Part shown: positions 1 to 5,950 of the stretch, in pieces | Numbering within the stretch: the stretch's first letter is position 1 | How the letters are laid out: the number at the start of each line of letters is the position of its first letter | NCBI GenBank assembly: GCA_964370475.1 | Contig: CAYJJI010000031.1 | Location: 1 to 7,871 of the forward strand | Reading direction: 5' to 3' | Length of the DNA stretch: 7,871 nucleotides | Source: CAYJCL01 sp964370475 | GTDB lineage: Bacteria; Bacillota_I; Bacilli_A; RF39; UBA660 | Translations under genes and position numbers: made by a program | Notes under the pieces: generated by a model | Database searches by the model: none | Told to the model about the DNA's origin: nothing | The model's input: only the letters and a program-made list of their open reading frames with translations

Positions 1-879
1 ACTAAGATAATGACTGCAATTATTGCAATAGAGCAAGGGGATATTAATAGTAATGTAGTTGTTAGTGAAGAAGTATTAAAGTCTTATGGAAGTAATATCT
101 ATATTGAAGTAGGTGAAGAATTAAAGTTAATTGATTTGGTATATGGTCTAATGTTAAGAAGTGGTAATGATGCTGCTATGGAGATTGCTATTGAGGTTGC
201 TGAAGATATGGATAACTTTGTTGTTTTGATGAATGACTTAGCGAAAGATATTGGAATGAGTAACACTTTATTTATTAATAGTCACGGACTTGAAAATAGC
301 GAGGGTACTGGTAATACTTCTAGTGCTTATGATATGGCTTTATTAATGTCTTATGCTATGAATAATGAAGTATTTAGAAATATTACTAGTAGTAAGTCAT
401 ATATTGTTGAATCTTCTTATAAGACATATGAGTGGTCAAATAAGAACAGATTATTATTTAATTATGAGTATACTACTGGAGGTAAGACAGGATTTACTAA
501 TAAAGCTGGTAGAACTTTAGTTACTAGTGCTACTAAAGATGATAAAGATTTAATAGTAGTTACTTTAGATAATGGAGATGATTTTAATACTCATGAATAT
601 TTATATGAAAAATATTTTTCTTTATATGAAAATATTTTAGTAATAGATAAAAATAATTTAATTGGGGTGGATGATTATTATGTGAAAAATGATTATTCTT
701 TATTAGTTACTAAAGAAGAATTAGAGTTACTTAATATGGATATATCAATAGGTACTAGTAAAAAGGAAATATTAGTTAAAATTGGAGATGAAGTAATTCA
801 TAGTGAAATGTTGTACGAAGAAGAAATAGAAGAAAAGTCTTGGTGGGATAAGTTTCTAGATTTTATAATTTTTTGGTGA
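1..879 (+). CDS. dacB: D-alanyl-D-alanine carboxypeptidase, DacB/PBP5-like, 5' truncated by the window edge
   Basis: Low-molecular-weight penicillin-binding protein that trims the terminal D-Ala from peptidoglycan stem peptides outside the membrane. The frame is open from base 1. The window begins with Thr-Lys-Ile-Met, which fits the end of the active-site SxxK box (general-base Lys at 4-6); the nucleophile Ser, signal peptide and true start lie off the left edge. The SxN box is Ser-Gly-Asn at 160-168 and the KTG box is at 484-492 in a TGGKTGFTNKAG context. A C-terminal domain follows, ending in an amphipathic aromatic helix (SWWDKFLDFIIFW, last 13 residues) of the kind that anchors these enzymes to the membrane. 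The Met at base 10 is internal. spmA starts 4 bases after the stop, so the genes are probably co-transcribed. In Bacillus subtilis the paralogue in this position (DacB, PBP5*) is sigma-E-driven and sets spore cortex cross-linking. The family is certain; the sporulation role is inferred from the neighbours. Confidence 0.93.
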   Translation, partial: TKIMTAIIAIEQGDINSNVVVSEEVLKSYGSNIYIEVGEELKLIDLVYGLMLRSGNDAAMEIAIEVAEDMDNFVVLMNDLAKDIGMSNTLFINSHGLENSEGTGNTSSAYDMALLMSYAMNNEVFRNITSSKSYIVESSYKTYEWSNKNRLLFNYEYTTGGKTGFTNKAGRTLVTSATKDDKDLIVVTLDNGDDFNTHEYLYEKYFSLYENILVIDKNNLIGVDDYYVKNDYSLLVTKEELELLNMDISIGTSKKEILVKIGDEVIHSEMLYEEEIEEKSWWDKFLDFIIFW

Positions 880-883
880 TTAA

Positions 884-1459
884 ATGATTAATTATATATG
901 GTTTTTTTTAGTAGTTATAGGAATTTTGTTTTCTTTATTTACTGGAAATATAGAGTTAATTAATAATGAAATTATAAATAGCGGAAAGAAGAGTTTTGAT
1001 TTGATTTTTGATACTGGTCCTATTATTATATTATGGATGGGTATTTTAGCTATAGCAGAAGAAGCTGGATTGCTTAGGGTATTTTCTTCTTTTTTAAAGC
1101 CTTTACTTAGTAAATTGTTTCCTAGTATTAATCGTGATAGTAAAGCACTAGATTATATTGCCAGCAATATAGCAGCTAATAGTTTAGGACTAGGTAGTGC
1201 TGCAACTCCTTTTGGATTGAAAGCGATGGAGGAGTTGCAGAAGGTGAATAAAACTAAAGATACAGCTAGTGATGCAATGATTACTTTTTTAGTTTTAAAT
1301 ACTAGTGGTGTAACTATTATTCCTACTACTGTTATTGCTCTTAGAATGGCAACTGGTAGTAGTAATCCTAGTGAAATTATTATTACTAGTTTGATTGCTA
1401 CTATTATTAGTAGTACTGCTGGATTAATGATGGATTATGTTATTAGGAGGAATAAATGA
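884..1459 (+). CDS. spmA: Spore maturation protein A (SpmA), nucleoside-recognition (Gate) domain membrane protein
   Basis: Integral membrane protein of 191 residues, close to the usual SpmA length. Hydrophobic segments lie near residues 3-20, 40-60, 130-155 and 163-188. The family signature is clear at residues 95-114 (NIAANSLGLGSAATPFGLKA). SpmA and SpmB are Gate-domain proteins needed for full dehydration of the spore core; in clostridia and bacilli they work with the DacB carboxypeptidase, and their exact transport substrate is not established. The ATG at 884 has a GGTGA Shine-Dalgarno-like stretch at 875-879 that overlaps the stop of the upstream carboxypeptidase gene. The stop overlaps the spmB start by four bases (ATGA), which indicates translational coupling. 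Confidence 0.94.
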   Translation: MINYIWFFLVVIGILFSLFTGNIELINNEIINSGKKSFDLIFDTGPIIILWMGILAIAEEAGLLRVFSSFLKPLLSKLFPSINRDSKALDYIASNIAANSLGLGSAATPFGLKAMEELQKVNKTKDTASDAMITFLVLNTSGVTIIPTTVIALRMATGSSNPSEIIITSLIATIISSTAGLMMDYVIRRNK

Positions 1460-1971
1460 ATATATCTGTTTATGTAATTCCTTTTTTTGTCCTTGGAATA
1501 TTTATATATGCTATTTATAAAAAAGTAAATATTTATGATGTTTTTTTAACTGGAGTTTTAGATGGTTTGAAAATGATGTTAGTTATTATACCTCCTTTAG
1601 TAGCTATGATGTTTGCTATTAATATATTTTTATCTAGTGAATTTATTAGTTTTATATTACATGGAGTAGGTGATTTGTTAGAGTTATTTAATATTCCTAG
1701 TAAAATATTGCCAATGGCTTTTTTAAGACCTATTTCTGGTACTGCTACTTTAGCAATAATGAATGACATATTCTTAGAAGATGGTCCTGATTCTTTTATT
1801 GGTAGATTAGCTTCTACTATTCAAGGGTGTAGTGATACTACTTTTTATGTGTTAGCTCTATACTTTTCTTCGGTAAAAATAAAAAAAATTAGACACGCTC
1901 TTAGTGCTGGTTTATTTGCTGATTTAACAGGTATTATAGCAAGTTTATTAATTGTTAGAATGTTTTTTTAA
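1456..1971 (+). CDS. spmB: Spore maturation protein B (SpmB), Gate-domain membrane protein
   Basis: Partner of SpmA in spore core dehydration; 171 residues, near the normal family length. It is strongly hydrophobic, with likely membrane spans near residues 3-20, 38-60, 126-140 and 150-170. The conserved stretch at residues 86-137 is typical: LPMAFLRPISGTATL, then a GPDSFIGR segment, then TIQGCSDTTFYVLALYF. In most SpmB proteins as I recall them the last motif reads QGSTETTFYV, so the Cys-Ser-Asp here is a mild variant. The ATG overlaps the spmA stop (ATGA) and is preceded by a strong AGGAGG Shine-Dalgarno at 1445-1450 with 5-base spacing, which fixes the start. No convincing terminator is seen before rluB, so some read-through into rluB is possible in addition to its own promoter. 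Confidence 0.94.
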   Translation: MNISVYVIPFFVLGIFIYAIYKKVNIYDVFLTGVLDGLKMMLVIIPPLVAMMFAINIFLSSEFISFILHGVGDLLELFNIPSKILPMAFLRPISGTATLAIMNDIFLEDGPDSFIGRLASTIQGCSDTTFYVLALYFSSVKIKKIRHALSAGLFADLTGIIASLLIVRMFF

Positions 1972-1974
1972 ATC

Positions 1975-2005
1975 TTTACTATTAGTATTATAAATGTGTT
2001 ATAAT
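1975..2005 (+). promoter_or_regulatory. Vegetative-type extended -10 promoter for rluB
   Basis: TGTTATAAT at 1997-2005 is a perfect extended -10 (TG-N-TATAAT). A weak -35-like TTTACT lies at 1975-1980, 19 bases upstream, longer than ideal. The predicted transcription start is near 2012, so the leader would be only about 10 bases with the Shine-Dalgarno at its very 5' end. The 15-base string from 1996 to 2010 recurs exactly at 6867-6881 before the S1-domain gene. Confidence 0.7.
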
Positions 2006-2021
2006 GTTTTTGGTGATTTAG

Positions 2022-2732
2022 ATGGAACGTTTACAAAAAGTTATAGCTAATAGTGGTATTACTTCAAGAAGAAAAGCTGAAGAGTTAATTGTTAATGGAG
2101 AAGTTTCTGTTAATGGTGAAGTAATTCGTGAATTAGGTTTTAAAGTTAATGATAGAGATATTATAAATGTAATGGGGAAGAAAATTCGTAAAGAAGTTAA
2201 GGAATATTATGTATTAAATAAACCAAGAGGATATATATGTTCATTAAGTGACGAATTAGATCGTCCTGTTGTTACAGAGTTAATTAATACTAAATCTAGA
2301 ATTTATCCTGTTGGAAGATTAGATTATGATACTACTGGTTTATTAATTATGACTAATGATGGTGATTTTGCTAATAAGTTGTCTCATCCTTCGTATAGAA
2401 TTGAAAAAACGTATTTAGCTAAGATAGATGGTCATTTAAATATGGAAGAGTATCATAAATTAAAAGCTGGAGTAATGATAGATAATAAACACTGTAAAGC
2501 TTTGAGACTTAAGATTAAAAAAGTTGATAAAGAGAAAAATTTTGATTTGGTTTCTATTACTATTAATGTTGGTATTAACCATGTTGTTAAAAGAATGTTT
2601 GCAGCTGTTGGACATGAAGTATTAAAATTAAAAAGAGAACAAATTGGTCCTCTTCATATTGGTGATTTAAAATCTGGAGAATATAGAATTTTAAGTGATA
2701 TGGAAATAAAAATGATTAAGAGTAAATCTTAA
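2022..2732 (+). CDS. rluB: Ribosomal large-subunit pseudouridine synthase, RluB/RsuA family
   Basis: Converts one specific uridine of 23S rRNA to pseudouridine; in B. subtilis and E. coli RluB acts on the peptidyl-transferase-region helix. The 236 residues comprise an N-terminal S4 RNA-binding domain (about 1-60: MERLQKVIANSGITSRRKAEEL) and a catalytic domain with the GRLDYDTTGLLIMTNDG motif, whose Asp101 is the catalytic aspartate. Family landmarks near the C-terminus are RMFAAVGHEV (191-200) and the IGPLHIGDLKSGEYRIL segment. In the usual EGxNRQVRRM motif the Glu is Val183 and the Gln is Val188, which is uncommon. The ATG has GGTGA at 2012-2016 with 5-base spacing. Its position after spmB matches the B. 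subtilis order. The last codons and stop lie inside a bidirectional terminator and overlap the stop of the convergent ferredoxin gene by four bases. RsuA (16S) specificity is less likely given the synteny. Confidence 0.88.
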   Translation: MERLQKVIANSGITSRRKAEELIVNGEVSVNGEVIRELGFKVNDRDIINVMGKKIRKEVKEYYVLNKPRGYICSLSDELDRPVVTELINTKSRIYPVGRLDYDTTGLLIMTNDGDFANKLSHPSYRIEKTYLAKIDGHLNMEEYHKLKAGVMIDNKHCKALRLKIKKVDKEKNFDLVSITINVGINHVVKRMFAAVGHEVLKLKREQIGPLHIGDLKSGEYRILSDMEIKMIKSKS

Positions 2733-2740
2733 TCATTTTT
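2708..2740. terminator. Bidirectional intrinsic terminator carrying both convergent stop codons
   Basis: Perfect 14-bp inverted repeat: left arm 2708-2721 (AAAAATGATTAAGA), loop GTAAA at 2722-2726, right arm 2727-2740. The arms give an A-tract/T-tract on both strands, so the hairpin can stop transcription from rluB (plus) and from the ferredoxin gene (minus). Both stop codons (2730-2732 plus, 2729-2731 minus) lie in the right arm. Confidence 0.85.
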
Positions 2741-2992
2741 ACATTCACAATTTTGACAATTGCATGGGTTACATGCACAGTCTTGTGTTTTATTTTCAGC
2801 TACTGCTTCTTTTGAAAATATTATTGCTGATGTTGGACACATATCAACAGTTTCTTCTAATTTAGAACTATCTAAGTTTTCGTTACTAATTACTTCGGCA
2901 AAACCTGAGTCATTAAAACCGAAATGTTCTGCATCGTTTGATACGCACATTCCACAACCTATACAAGCGTCATTTTTAATTGTTAAATTCAT
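2729..2992 (-). CDS. Single [4Fe-4S] ferredoxin with an extra cysteine-rich tail
   Basis: Small cytosolic electron carrier. With the start at 2992 it has 87 residues: C10-x-x-C13-x-x-C16 and a distant C52-Pro give the four ligands of one [4Fe-4S] cluster, as in the B. subtilis Fer type. After this domain the protein continues past residue 60 into a tail with six more cysteines (C72, 74, 77, 79, 82, 84; pattern CxCxxCxCxxCxC), which ordinary ferredoxins lack and which resembles a metallothionein-like metal-binding peptide. The start is chosen at 2992, not at the upstream ATG at 3001: AAAGGAG at 3008-3002 directly abuts the ATG at 3001 (zero spacing) but sits 9 bases from 2992. The redox partner is unknown; nothing nearby encodes an oxidoreductase. 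Confidence 0.9.
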   Translation of the reverse strand: MNLTIKNDACIGCGMCVSNDAEHFGFNDSGFAEVISNENLDSSKLEETVDMCPTSAIIFSKEAVAENKTQDCACNPCNCQNCECKND

Positions 2993-3001
2993 TTCTTTCA
3001 T

Positions 3002-3008
3002 CTCCTTT
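3002..3008 (-). promoter_or_regulatory. Shine-Dalgarno that decides the ferredoxin start
   Basis: AAAGGAG on the minus strand. It ends immediately before the ATG at 3001 and 9 bases before the ATG at 2992, so only the second start has usable spacing. Confidence 0.8.
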
Positions 3009-3012
3009 ATTA

Positions 3013-3040
3013 ATTATAATATAAATTCGTCAAATGTAAA
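3013..3040 (-). promoter_or_regulatory. Sigma-A-type promoter for the ferredoxin gene
   Basis: On the minus strand, -35 TTTACA (3040-3035), a 16-base spacer, then -10 TATAAT (3018-3013). The transcription start would fall near 3006, giving a very short leader that begins at or inside the Shine-Dalgarno. An alternative -35, TTGACG at 3033-3028, is too close to this -10 (9 bases). Confidence 0.55.
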
Positions 3041-3050
3041 TAAAAATATA

Positions 3051-3079
3051 TCGATTATATTAATTTTATATGTTAAAAT
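3051..3079 (+). promoter_or_regulatory. Extended -10 promoter for the tail-anchored protein gene
   Basis: TGTTAAAAT at 3071-3079 fits an extended -10 with one mismatch. A poor -35 (TCGATT, 3051-3056) lies 17 bases upstream. The element is divergent from the ferredoxin promoter in the same 100-base gap. Confidence 0.45.
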
Positions 3080-3102
3080 ATTAATAGGTAGGAAGTGGAT
3101 AT

Positions 3103-3909
3103 ATGAATAGTAGATTTGAGAAATATTATTTAGATGATACTAAAACTCCATCTAGACAAGCTAAAAACAAACGTTTATATAGCGAAATAAATGATGAAAA
3201 ATTTAATCTTAATTCTAATATATCTGTTATTGATGATGATGGAAATAATATAGATTTGAGTAAATTGAAGAATATATTAGATGAGAAGTATACACCTAAT
3301 GAAGTTGTTAATAGAAGAATTGATTATATAGATGATGAAGAAGATGTTGAGTATCTAGATGCTACTAGAGATTATGATATTAATTTAATCTTAGAGAAAG
3401 CTCGTGAAAATAAAGTTGTTAATTATGAAGAAGATCGTCTTAGAAAAGCTAGAAATGATCAGTTTGATATTTTAAATAATCTAGAGATTACTCAAACTAA
3501 GATTAATACTGATAAACCTCTTTCTTTAGAGATAACTACTTTGATTGAGAAAATTAATGGTAATGAAAAACAATCATCAAGCGATGATTTTGGACTTCTT
3601 GGTGATTTAGTAGGTGGAGAAGATACAACTGTAATGCCAGCTATTAATGATAATTTGGATGCGGATTTTGATGTTGTTGAAGAGAATAAAGCTCGTCAAC
3701 GTGAGATAGAGAAAAATATTAGTAAAACTGATGATTTAGGTAAATCTTTATTATTTAATACTGATGATTTTAAAGAATTTAAAGATTTAGGTAATGATGA
3801 TAGAGTATCACCTTTTACAATTATTATAAGTGTTATAATAATAGGATTGTTACTATTTGGAATTACTTATATGTTGAATATATTATTTGAATGGAATTTA
3901 TTTAGTTAA
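3103..3909 (+). CDS. Acidic protein with one C-terminal membrane anchor, function unknown
   Basis: I do not recognise the family. The 268 residues form a long hydrophilic, Asp/Glu/Asn/Lys-rich segment (about 1-233) with no cysteine and a low-complexity acidic feel (e.g. IDYIDDEEDVEYLDATRDYD around 73-92). One hydrophobic span near residues 238-261 (TIIISVIIIGLLLFGITYML) is followed by only a few residues. This is a tail-anchored layout, with the bulk predicted to face the cytoplasm. There is no signal peptide and no catalytic motif that I can see. The ATG has AGGAAG at 3090-3095 with good spacing, and an extended -10 lies upstream. The gene ends in its own intrinsic terminator, so it is probably monocistronic. 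It sits between rluB/ferredoxin and sporulation genes, but its vegetative-type promoter gives no clear hint of a sporulation role. Confidence 0.85.
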   Translation: MNSRFEKYYLDDTKTPSRQAKNKRLYSEINDEKFNLNSNISVIDDDGNNIDLSKLKNILDEKYTPNEVVNRRIDYIDDEEDVEYLDATRDYDINLILEKARENKVVNYEEDRLRKARNDQFDILNNLEITQTKINTDKPLSLEITTLIEKINGNEKQSSSDDFGLLGDLVGGEDTTVMPAINDNLDADFDVVEENKARQREIEKNISKTDDLGKSLLFNTDDFKEFKDLGNDDRVSPFTIIISVIIIGLLLFGITYMLNILFEWNLFS

Positions 3910-3920
3910 ATTCTTTTTTT
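3893..3920 (+). terminator. Intrinsic terminator overlapping the end of the tail-anchored protein gene
   Basis: Stem GAATTTA (3894-3900) pairs with TAAATTC (3907-3913) around the loop TTTAGT, followed by seven Ts (3914-3920). The TAA stop at 3907-3909 is the start of the right arm. The stem is AT-rich and short, so efficiency may be modest. Confidence 0.6.
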
Positions 3921-3923
3921 ATT

Positions 3924-3936
3924 CATAGAATTTAAT
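3924..3936 (+). promoter_or_regulatory. Candidate sporulation sigma (sigma-E/K-like) -10 element for yunB
   Basis: CATAGAAT at 3924-3931 resembles the CATA-starting -10 of the mother-cell sigma factors E and K. It lies exactly 13 bases before the ATG at 3937, the same distance as the matching element before the yutH-like gene. No good -35 is visible. Transcription would start at or just after the ATG. Confidence 0.45.
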
Positions 3937-4668
3937 ATGGGTAAGATGAAAATGAATAAGAGTTCTAATAGATATTTTGATATTCAAGTAATTATATTAA
4001 TTATAATTATTATTACTTTTAATATGTTTTTATTTTTAGAGAAATATTTAGTAAATAGAATTACTGATTATTCTTCTTATATTATGGAGAAAGTTATTAA
4101 TCAAGAAATTTTAAATGTATTTGACAATGAAATTTATATAAATAGAAGTTTATTGGATATATTAATAATTACTATGAATAGTAATGATGAAATTATTAGT
4201 GTTGATTTTGATTTGGAATTATCTAATGAAGTTTTAAGGGAAGCTAATTCTTTGTTAATAGGGAAACTTAATAACTTAGATGTTGGAATGAATGATAAGA
4301 TTTATATTAAACCTAGTTATTTTTCATTAGTCAATGATAATCTTATTATTAACGTGCCAATTACTTTTTCAACTGATAATTTGTTTTTAAGTTATTTAGG
4401 TCCTAAAGTACCTGTGAAAATAGAATTAGTAAGTGATTATTATTCTAATTTAGAGACTAGTATTAAAGAGTATGGGATTAATACTATTTTAGTAGAACTT
4501 TATGTAAGAACAACTATCAAGAGTAAAATTTTATTTAATTATAAGGAAGAAGAGAAGGTATTTAATTATGAGCAATTAATTGCTTCTAAAGTAATTAATG
4601 GAGTTGTTCCAGAGTATTATGGTGGAGGTATAATTAATTCTTCTCCTCTTGTTAGTGGAAGTAAATAA
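3937..4668 (+). CDS. yunB: Sporulation protein YunB-like, single-pass membrane protein
   Basis: The 243 residues have a short basic N-terminus, one strong transmembrane segment (about 16-34) and a large extracytoplasmic domain, the layout of B. subtilis YunB, a sigma-E-controlled sporulation protein of unclear mechanism. Family landmarks recalled from YunB are present: conserved spacing of an LGP motif (154-156) followed by valine-rich strands, GIN at 180-182 before an alternating hydrophobic strand (ILVELYVRTTI), and the C-terminal VINGVVPEYYGG (219-230), matching the family's V-x-G-x-VPExY ending. The start is uncertain: ATGs at 3937, 3946 and 3952 are in frame and none has a good Shine-Dalgarno, although GGG at 3939-3941 lies 4 bases before 3946. 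The gene directly follows a terminator, so it needs its own promoter; the CATA element at 3924 is the best candidate. yutD follows 28 bases later. Confidence 0.82.
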   Translation: MGKMKMNKSSNRYFDIQVIILIIIIITFNMFLFLEKYLVNRITDYSSYIMEKVINQEILNVFDNEIYINRSLLDILIITMNSNDEIISVDFDLELSNEVLREANSLLIGKLNNLDVGMNDKIYIKPSYFSLVNDNLIINVPITFSTDNLFLSYLGPKVPVKIELVSDYYSNLETSIKEYGINTILVELYVRTTIKSKILFNYKEEEKVFNYEQLIASKVINGVVPEYYGGGIINSSPLVSGSK

Positions 4669-4683
4669 TGGTAAAATTAGTTT

Positions 4684-4690
4684 AAGGAAG
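4684..4690 (+). promoter_or_regulatory. Shine-Dalgarno that decides the yutD start
   Basis: AAGGAAG lies 6-8 bases before the ATG at 4697. This favours that start over an in-frame ATG at 4649, which would overlap yunB and add 16 residues not found in the family. Confidence 0.75.
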
Positions 4691-4696
4691 TGTTTT

Positions 4697-4972
4697 ATGA
4701 AAGAAATAGAATTGAATAATACTAAATATACTGTAATGATAAATCATAAGGATGCGTTTGAATTTGATTTAGTAAAAGAGAAGATGACTGAGTATTTTAA
4801 TGATTTTGATTATGTGTTAGGTGATTACGCTTATGGTAAAGTAAGACTTAAAGGTTTTTATAATAATAAGAATAAAAAGGTTAATGATACAAATAATTTT
4901 GATAATTATGAAAAGTATTTAGAGGAGTATTGTGCTTTTGGATGTAAGTACTTTTTATTAAAAAGGGATTGA
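4697..4972 (+). CDS. yutD: YutD-like protein (DUF1027 family)
   Basis: Small cytosolic protein of 91 residues, about the family's usual core length. Both conserved blocks are obvious: FDYVLGDYAYGKVRLKGFY (residues 37-55; B. subtilis YutD has a GDWGYGQLRLKGF-type block) and YLEEYCAFGCKYFLLKR (74-90; family YLxEYCNFGCAYFVLK). The two cysteines C79 and C83 are the conserved pair. The biochemical function is not established. It lies 28 bases downstream of yunB and is probably in the same transcript. In B. subtilis yutD is in the same neighbourhood as yutH and yunB. No terminator is evident after it; its TGA stop overlaps the -35 element of the next promoter. Confidence 0.9.
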   Translation: MKEIELNNTKYTVMINHKDAFEFDLVKEKMTEYFNDFDYVLGDYAYGKVRLKGFYNNKNKKVNDTNNFDNYEKYLEEYCAFGCKYFLLKRD

Positions 4973-4997
4973 TATCTATAGTTTTTTTTGATATACT
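4969..4997 (+). promoter_or_regulatory. Strong sigma-A promoter for the DUF1292-like gene
   Basis: -35 TTGATA (4969-4974), spacer of 17, -10 TATACT (4992-4997), preceded by TG (4989-4990) for an extended -10. Each hexamer matches consensus at five of six bases. The start site would be near 5004, before the GAGGG Shine-Dalgarno (5010-5014). The -35 includes the yutD stop codon. Confidence 0.75.
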
Positions 4998-5021
4998 TTA
5001 TTAGAATAAGAGGGATTTATT

Positions 5022-5936
5022 ATGATAGAGAATGTTACTATTACTAAAGATAACGGGGAAACTTTAGCTGTAAATTTAGTTAATGCTTTTAGTGTACCGG
5101 AAATACAGAAAGACTTTGTTATTACTACAACTAATGAAATTGATCCTAATGGATTAGTTATTTTGAATGTTAGTCAATTAGCTGGTGGTAAGTTAATTAA
5201 AGTTGAAAGTGAAGATGACTGGGGTAAAATTAAAAATATTATGCGTAGTATTATTAGTTCTACTGCTGGAAATTTTAAATATGTTTATGGAACTACTACT
5301 GTTTCAAGTGGTGTTGATTTTGCTAGAAATATTTCTGTACAAGTAGTTGCTAAAGATCAATTAGTGAAGGACTATTATGAGAAAAAACCTGCTGGAAATA
5401 GCGATGTTGTTGTGAGTGATCTACCACAACCTATTGTTGATATTCCTACTAATCCTGCTGTAAGTGGAGCTATGCCTGGAATAGGTGAGAGCGAAGTTGC
5501 TCAAGGTATTGTAGAAATTGCTCCAACTGTTAGTGATGTTACTCCTGAAGTTCCTTCTGCTGTTGTGCCTGAGGTAGCACCAGTAGTTACTCCGGAAATT
5601 GCACCTATTGTGGCTTCAGAAGTTGCACCAGTTGTTGTTTCAGAGGCACAAGAAGTTGTACCAGCTGCTCCAGTTGGATTAGCAGATCCTTCTATAGCAC
5701 CAATTACGCCGCCACCAGTTGATGTGGTACCATCTGTTACAATGCCAGAGCCTGTAGTGGCTCCAGTAGTGAGTCCTGTTGTTGAGTCACCAGTTGTACC
5801 TGTTAGTGATTTAAATGTTACAACTACTTCTAGTTCTAATATTCTTGATTTAGAAAAGGAATTTATTGAAAGTGCTAGAAAGCTAGTAGCGGCGATGGTA
5901 GAAGAAAAATTAAGAGAAATTAATAAACAAGCATAA
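5022..5936 (+). CDS. Protein with DUF1292-like N-domain, long Pro/Val/Ala-rich linker and C-terminal helix
   Basis: 304 residues with three parts. Residues 1-about 80 (TKDNGETLAVNLVNAF ... LVILNVSQLAGGKLIKVESEDDWGKIKNIMRSII) resemble the small DUF1292 fold found in Bacillota proteins such as YrzB; this is a pattern match, not a search result, and the extension to about 120 is unassigned. Residues about 124-265 are a low-complexity linker rich in Pro, Val, Ala and Glu, with repeated EVAPVV/EIAPIV-type units around 183-205. Residues 275-304 are a charged amphipathic helix (LDLEKEFIESARKLVAAMVEEKLREI) that could mediate oligomer or partner contacts. No signal peptide or membrane span is seen, so it is likely cytosolic. 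It has its own strong promoter, a GAGGG Shine-Dalgarno at 5010-5014, and an intrinsic terminator at its stop, so it is a single-gene unit. The role is unknown. Confidence 0.85.
   Translation: MIENVTITKDNGETLAVNLVNAFSVPEIQKDFVITTTNEIDPNGLVILNVSQLAGGKLIKVESEDDWGKIKNIMRSIISSTAGNFKYVYGTTTVSSGVDFARNISVQVVAKDQLVKDYYEKKPAGNSDVVVSDLPQPIVDIPTNPAVSGAMPGIGESEVAQGIVEIAPTVSDVTPEVPSAVVPEVAPVVTPEIAPIVASEVAPVVVSEAQEVVPAAPVGLADPSIAPITPPPVDVVPSVTMPEPVVAPVVSPVVESPVVPVSDLNVTTTSSSNILDLEKEFIESARKLVAAMVEEKLREINKQA
5550..5660 (+). repeat. Degenerate in-frame repeat encoding (P/S)E(V/I)APxV units
   Basis: Within the linker, units PEVAPVV, PEIAPIV and SEVAPVV, and related units such as PEPVVAPVV further on, recur about every 7-9 residues. 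At the DNA level they vary at third positions, so selection appears to be on the peptide, not a recent tandem duplication. Confidence 0.6.
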
Positions 5937-5950
5937 ATGCTTGTTTTTTT
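5925..5950 (+). terminator. Intrinsic terminator with the stop codon in its loop
   Basis: Stem AAACAAGCA (5925-5933) pairs with TGCTTGTTT (5938-5946), loop TAAA, with Ts running to 5950. The TAA stop (5934-5936) forms most of the loop, and the last codons (Asn-Lys-Gln-Ala) form the left arm. Confidence 0.85.

Noticed and set aside
1533..1769. Minus-strand open frame of 78 codons inside spmB.
   Set aside because: It is antisense to a well-conserved spmB, with no start signals.
2760..3110. Plus-strand open frame of 116 codons across the ferredoxin gene.
   Set aside because: It is antisense to a clear ferredoxin and its composition is that of a shadow frame.
4649..4696. Upstream in-frame ATG for yutD overlapping the end of yunB.
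   Set aside because: No Shine-Dalgarno precedes it, and the ATG at 4697 has AAGGAAG at good spacing and matches the family's N-terminus.
4972..4994. ATATC/GATAT inverted repeat around a T-tract, considered as a terminator for yutD.
   Set aside because: The stem is only 5 AT-rich pairs with the T-tract inside the loop; the segment is better explained as a promoter.
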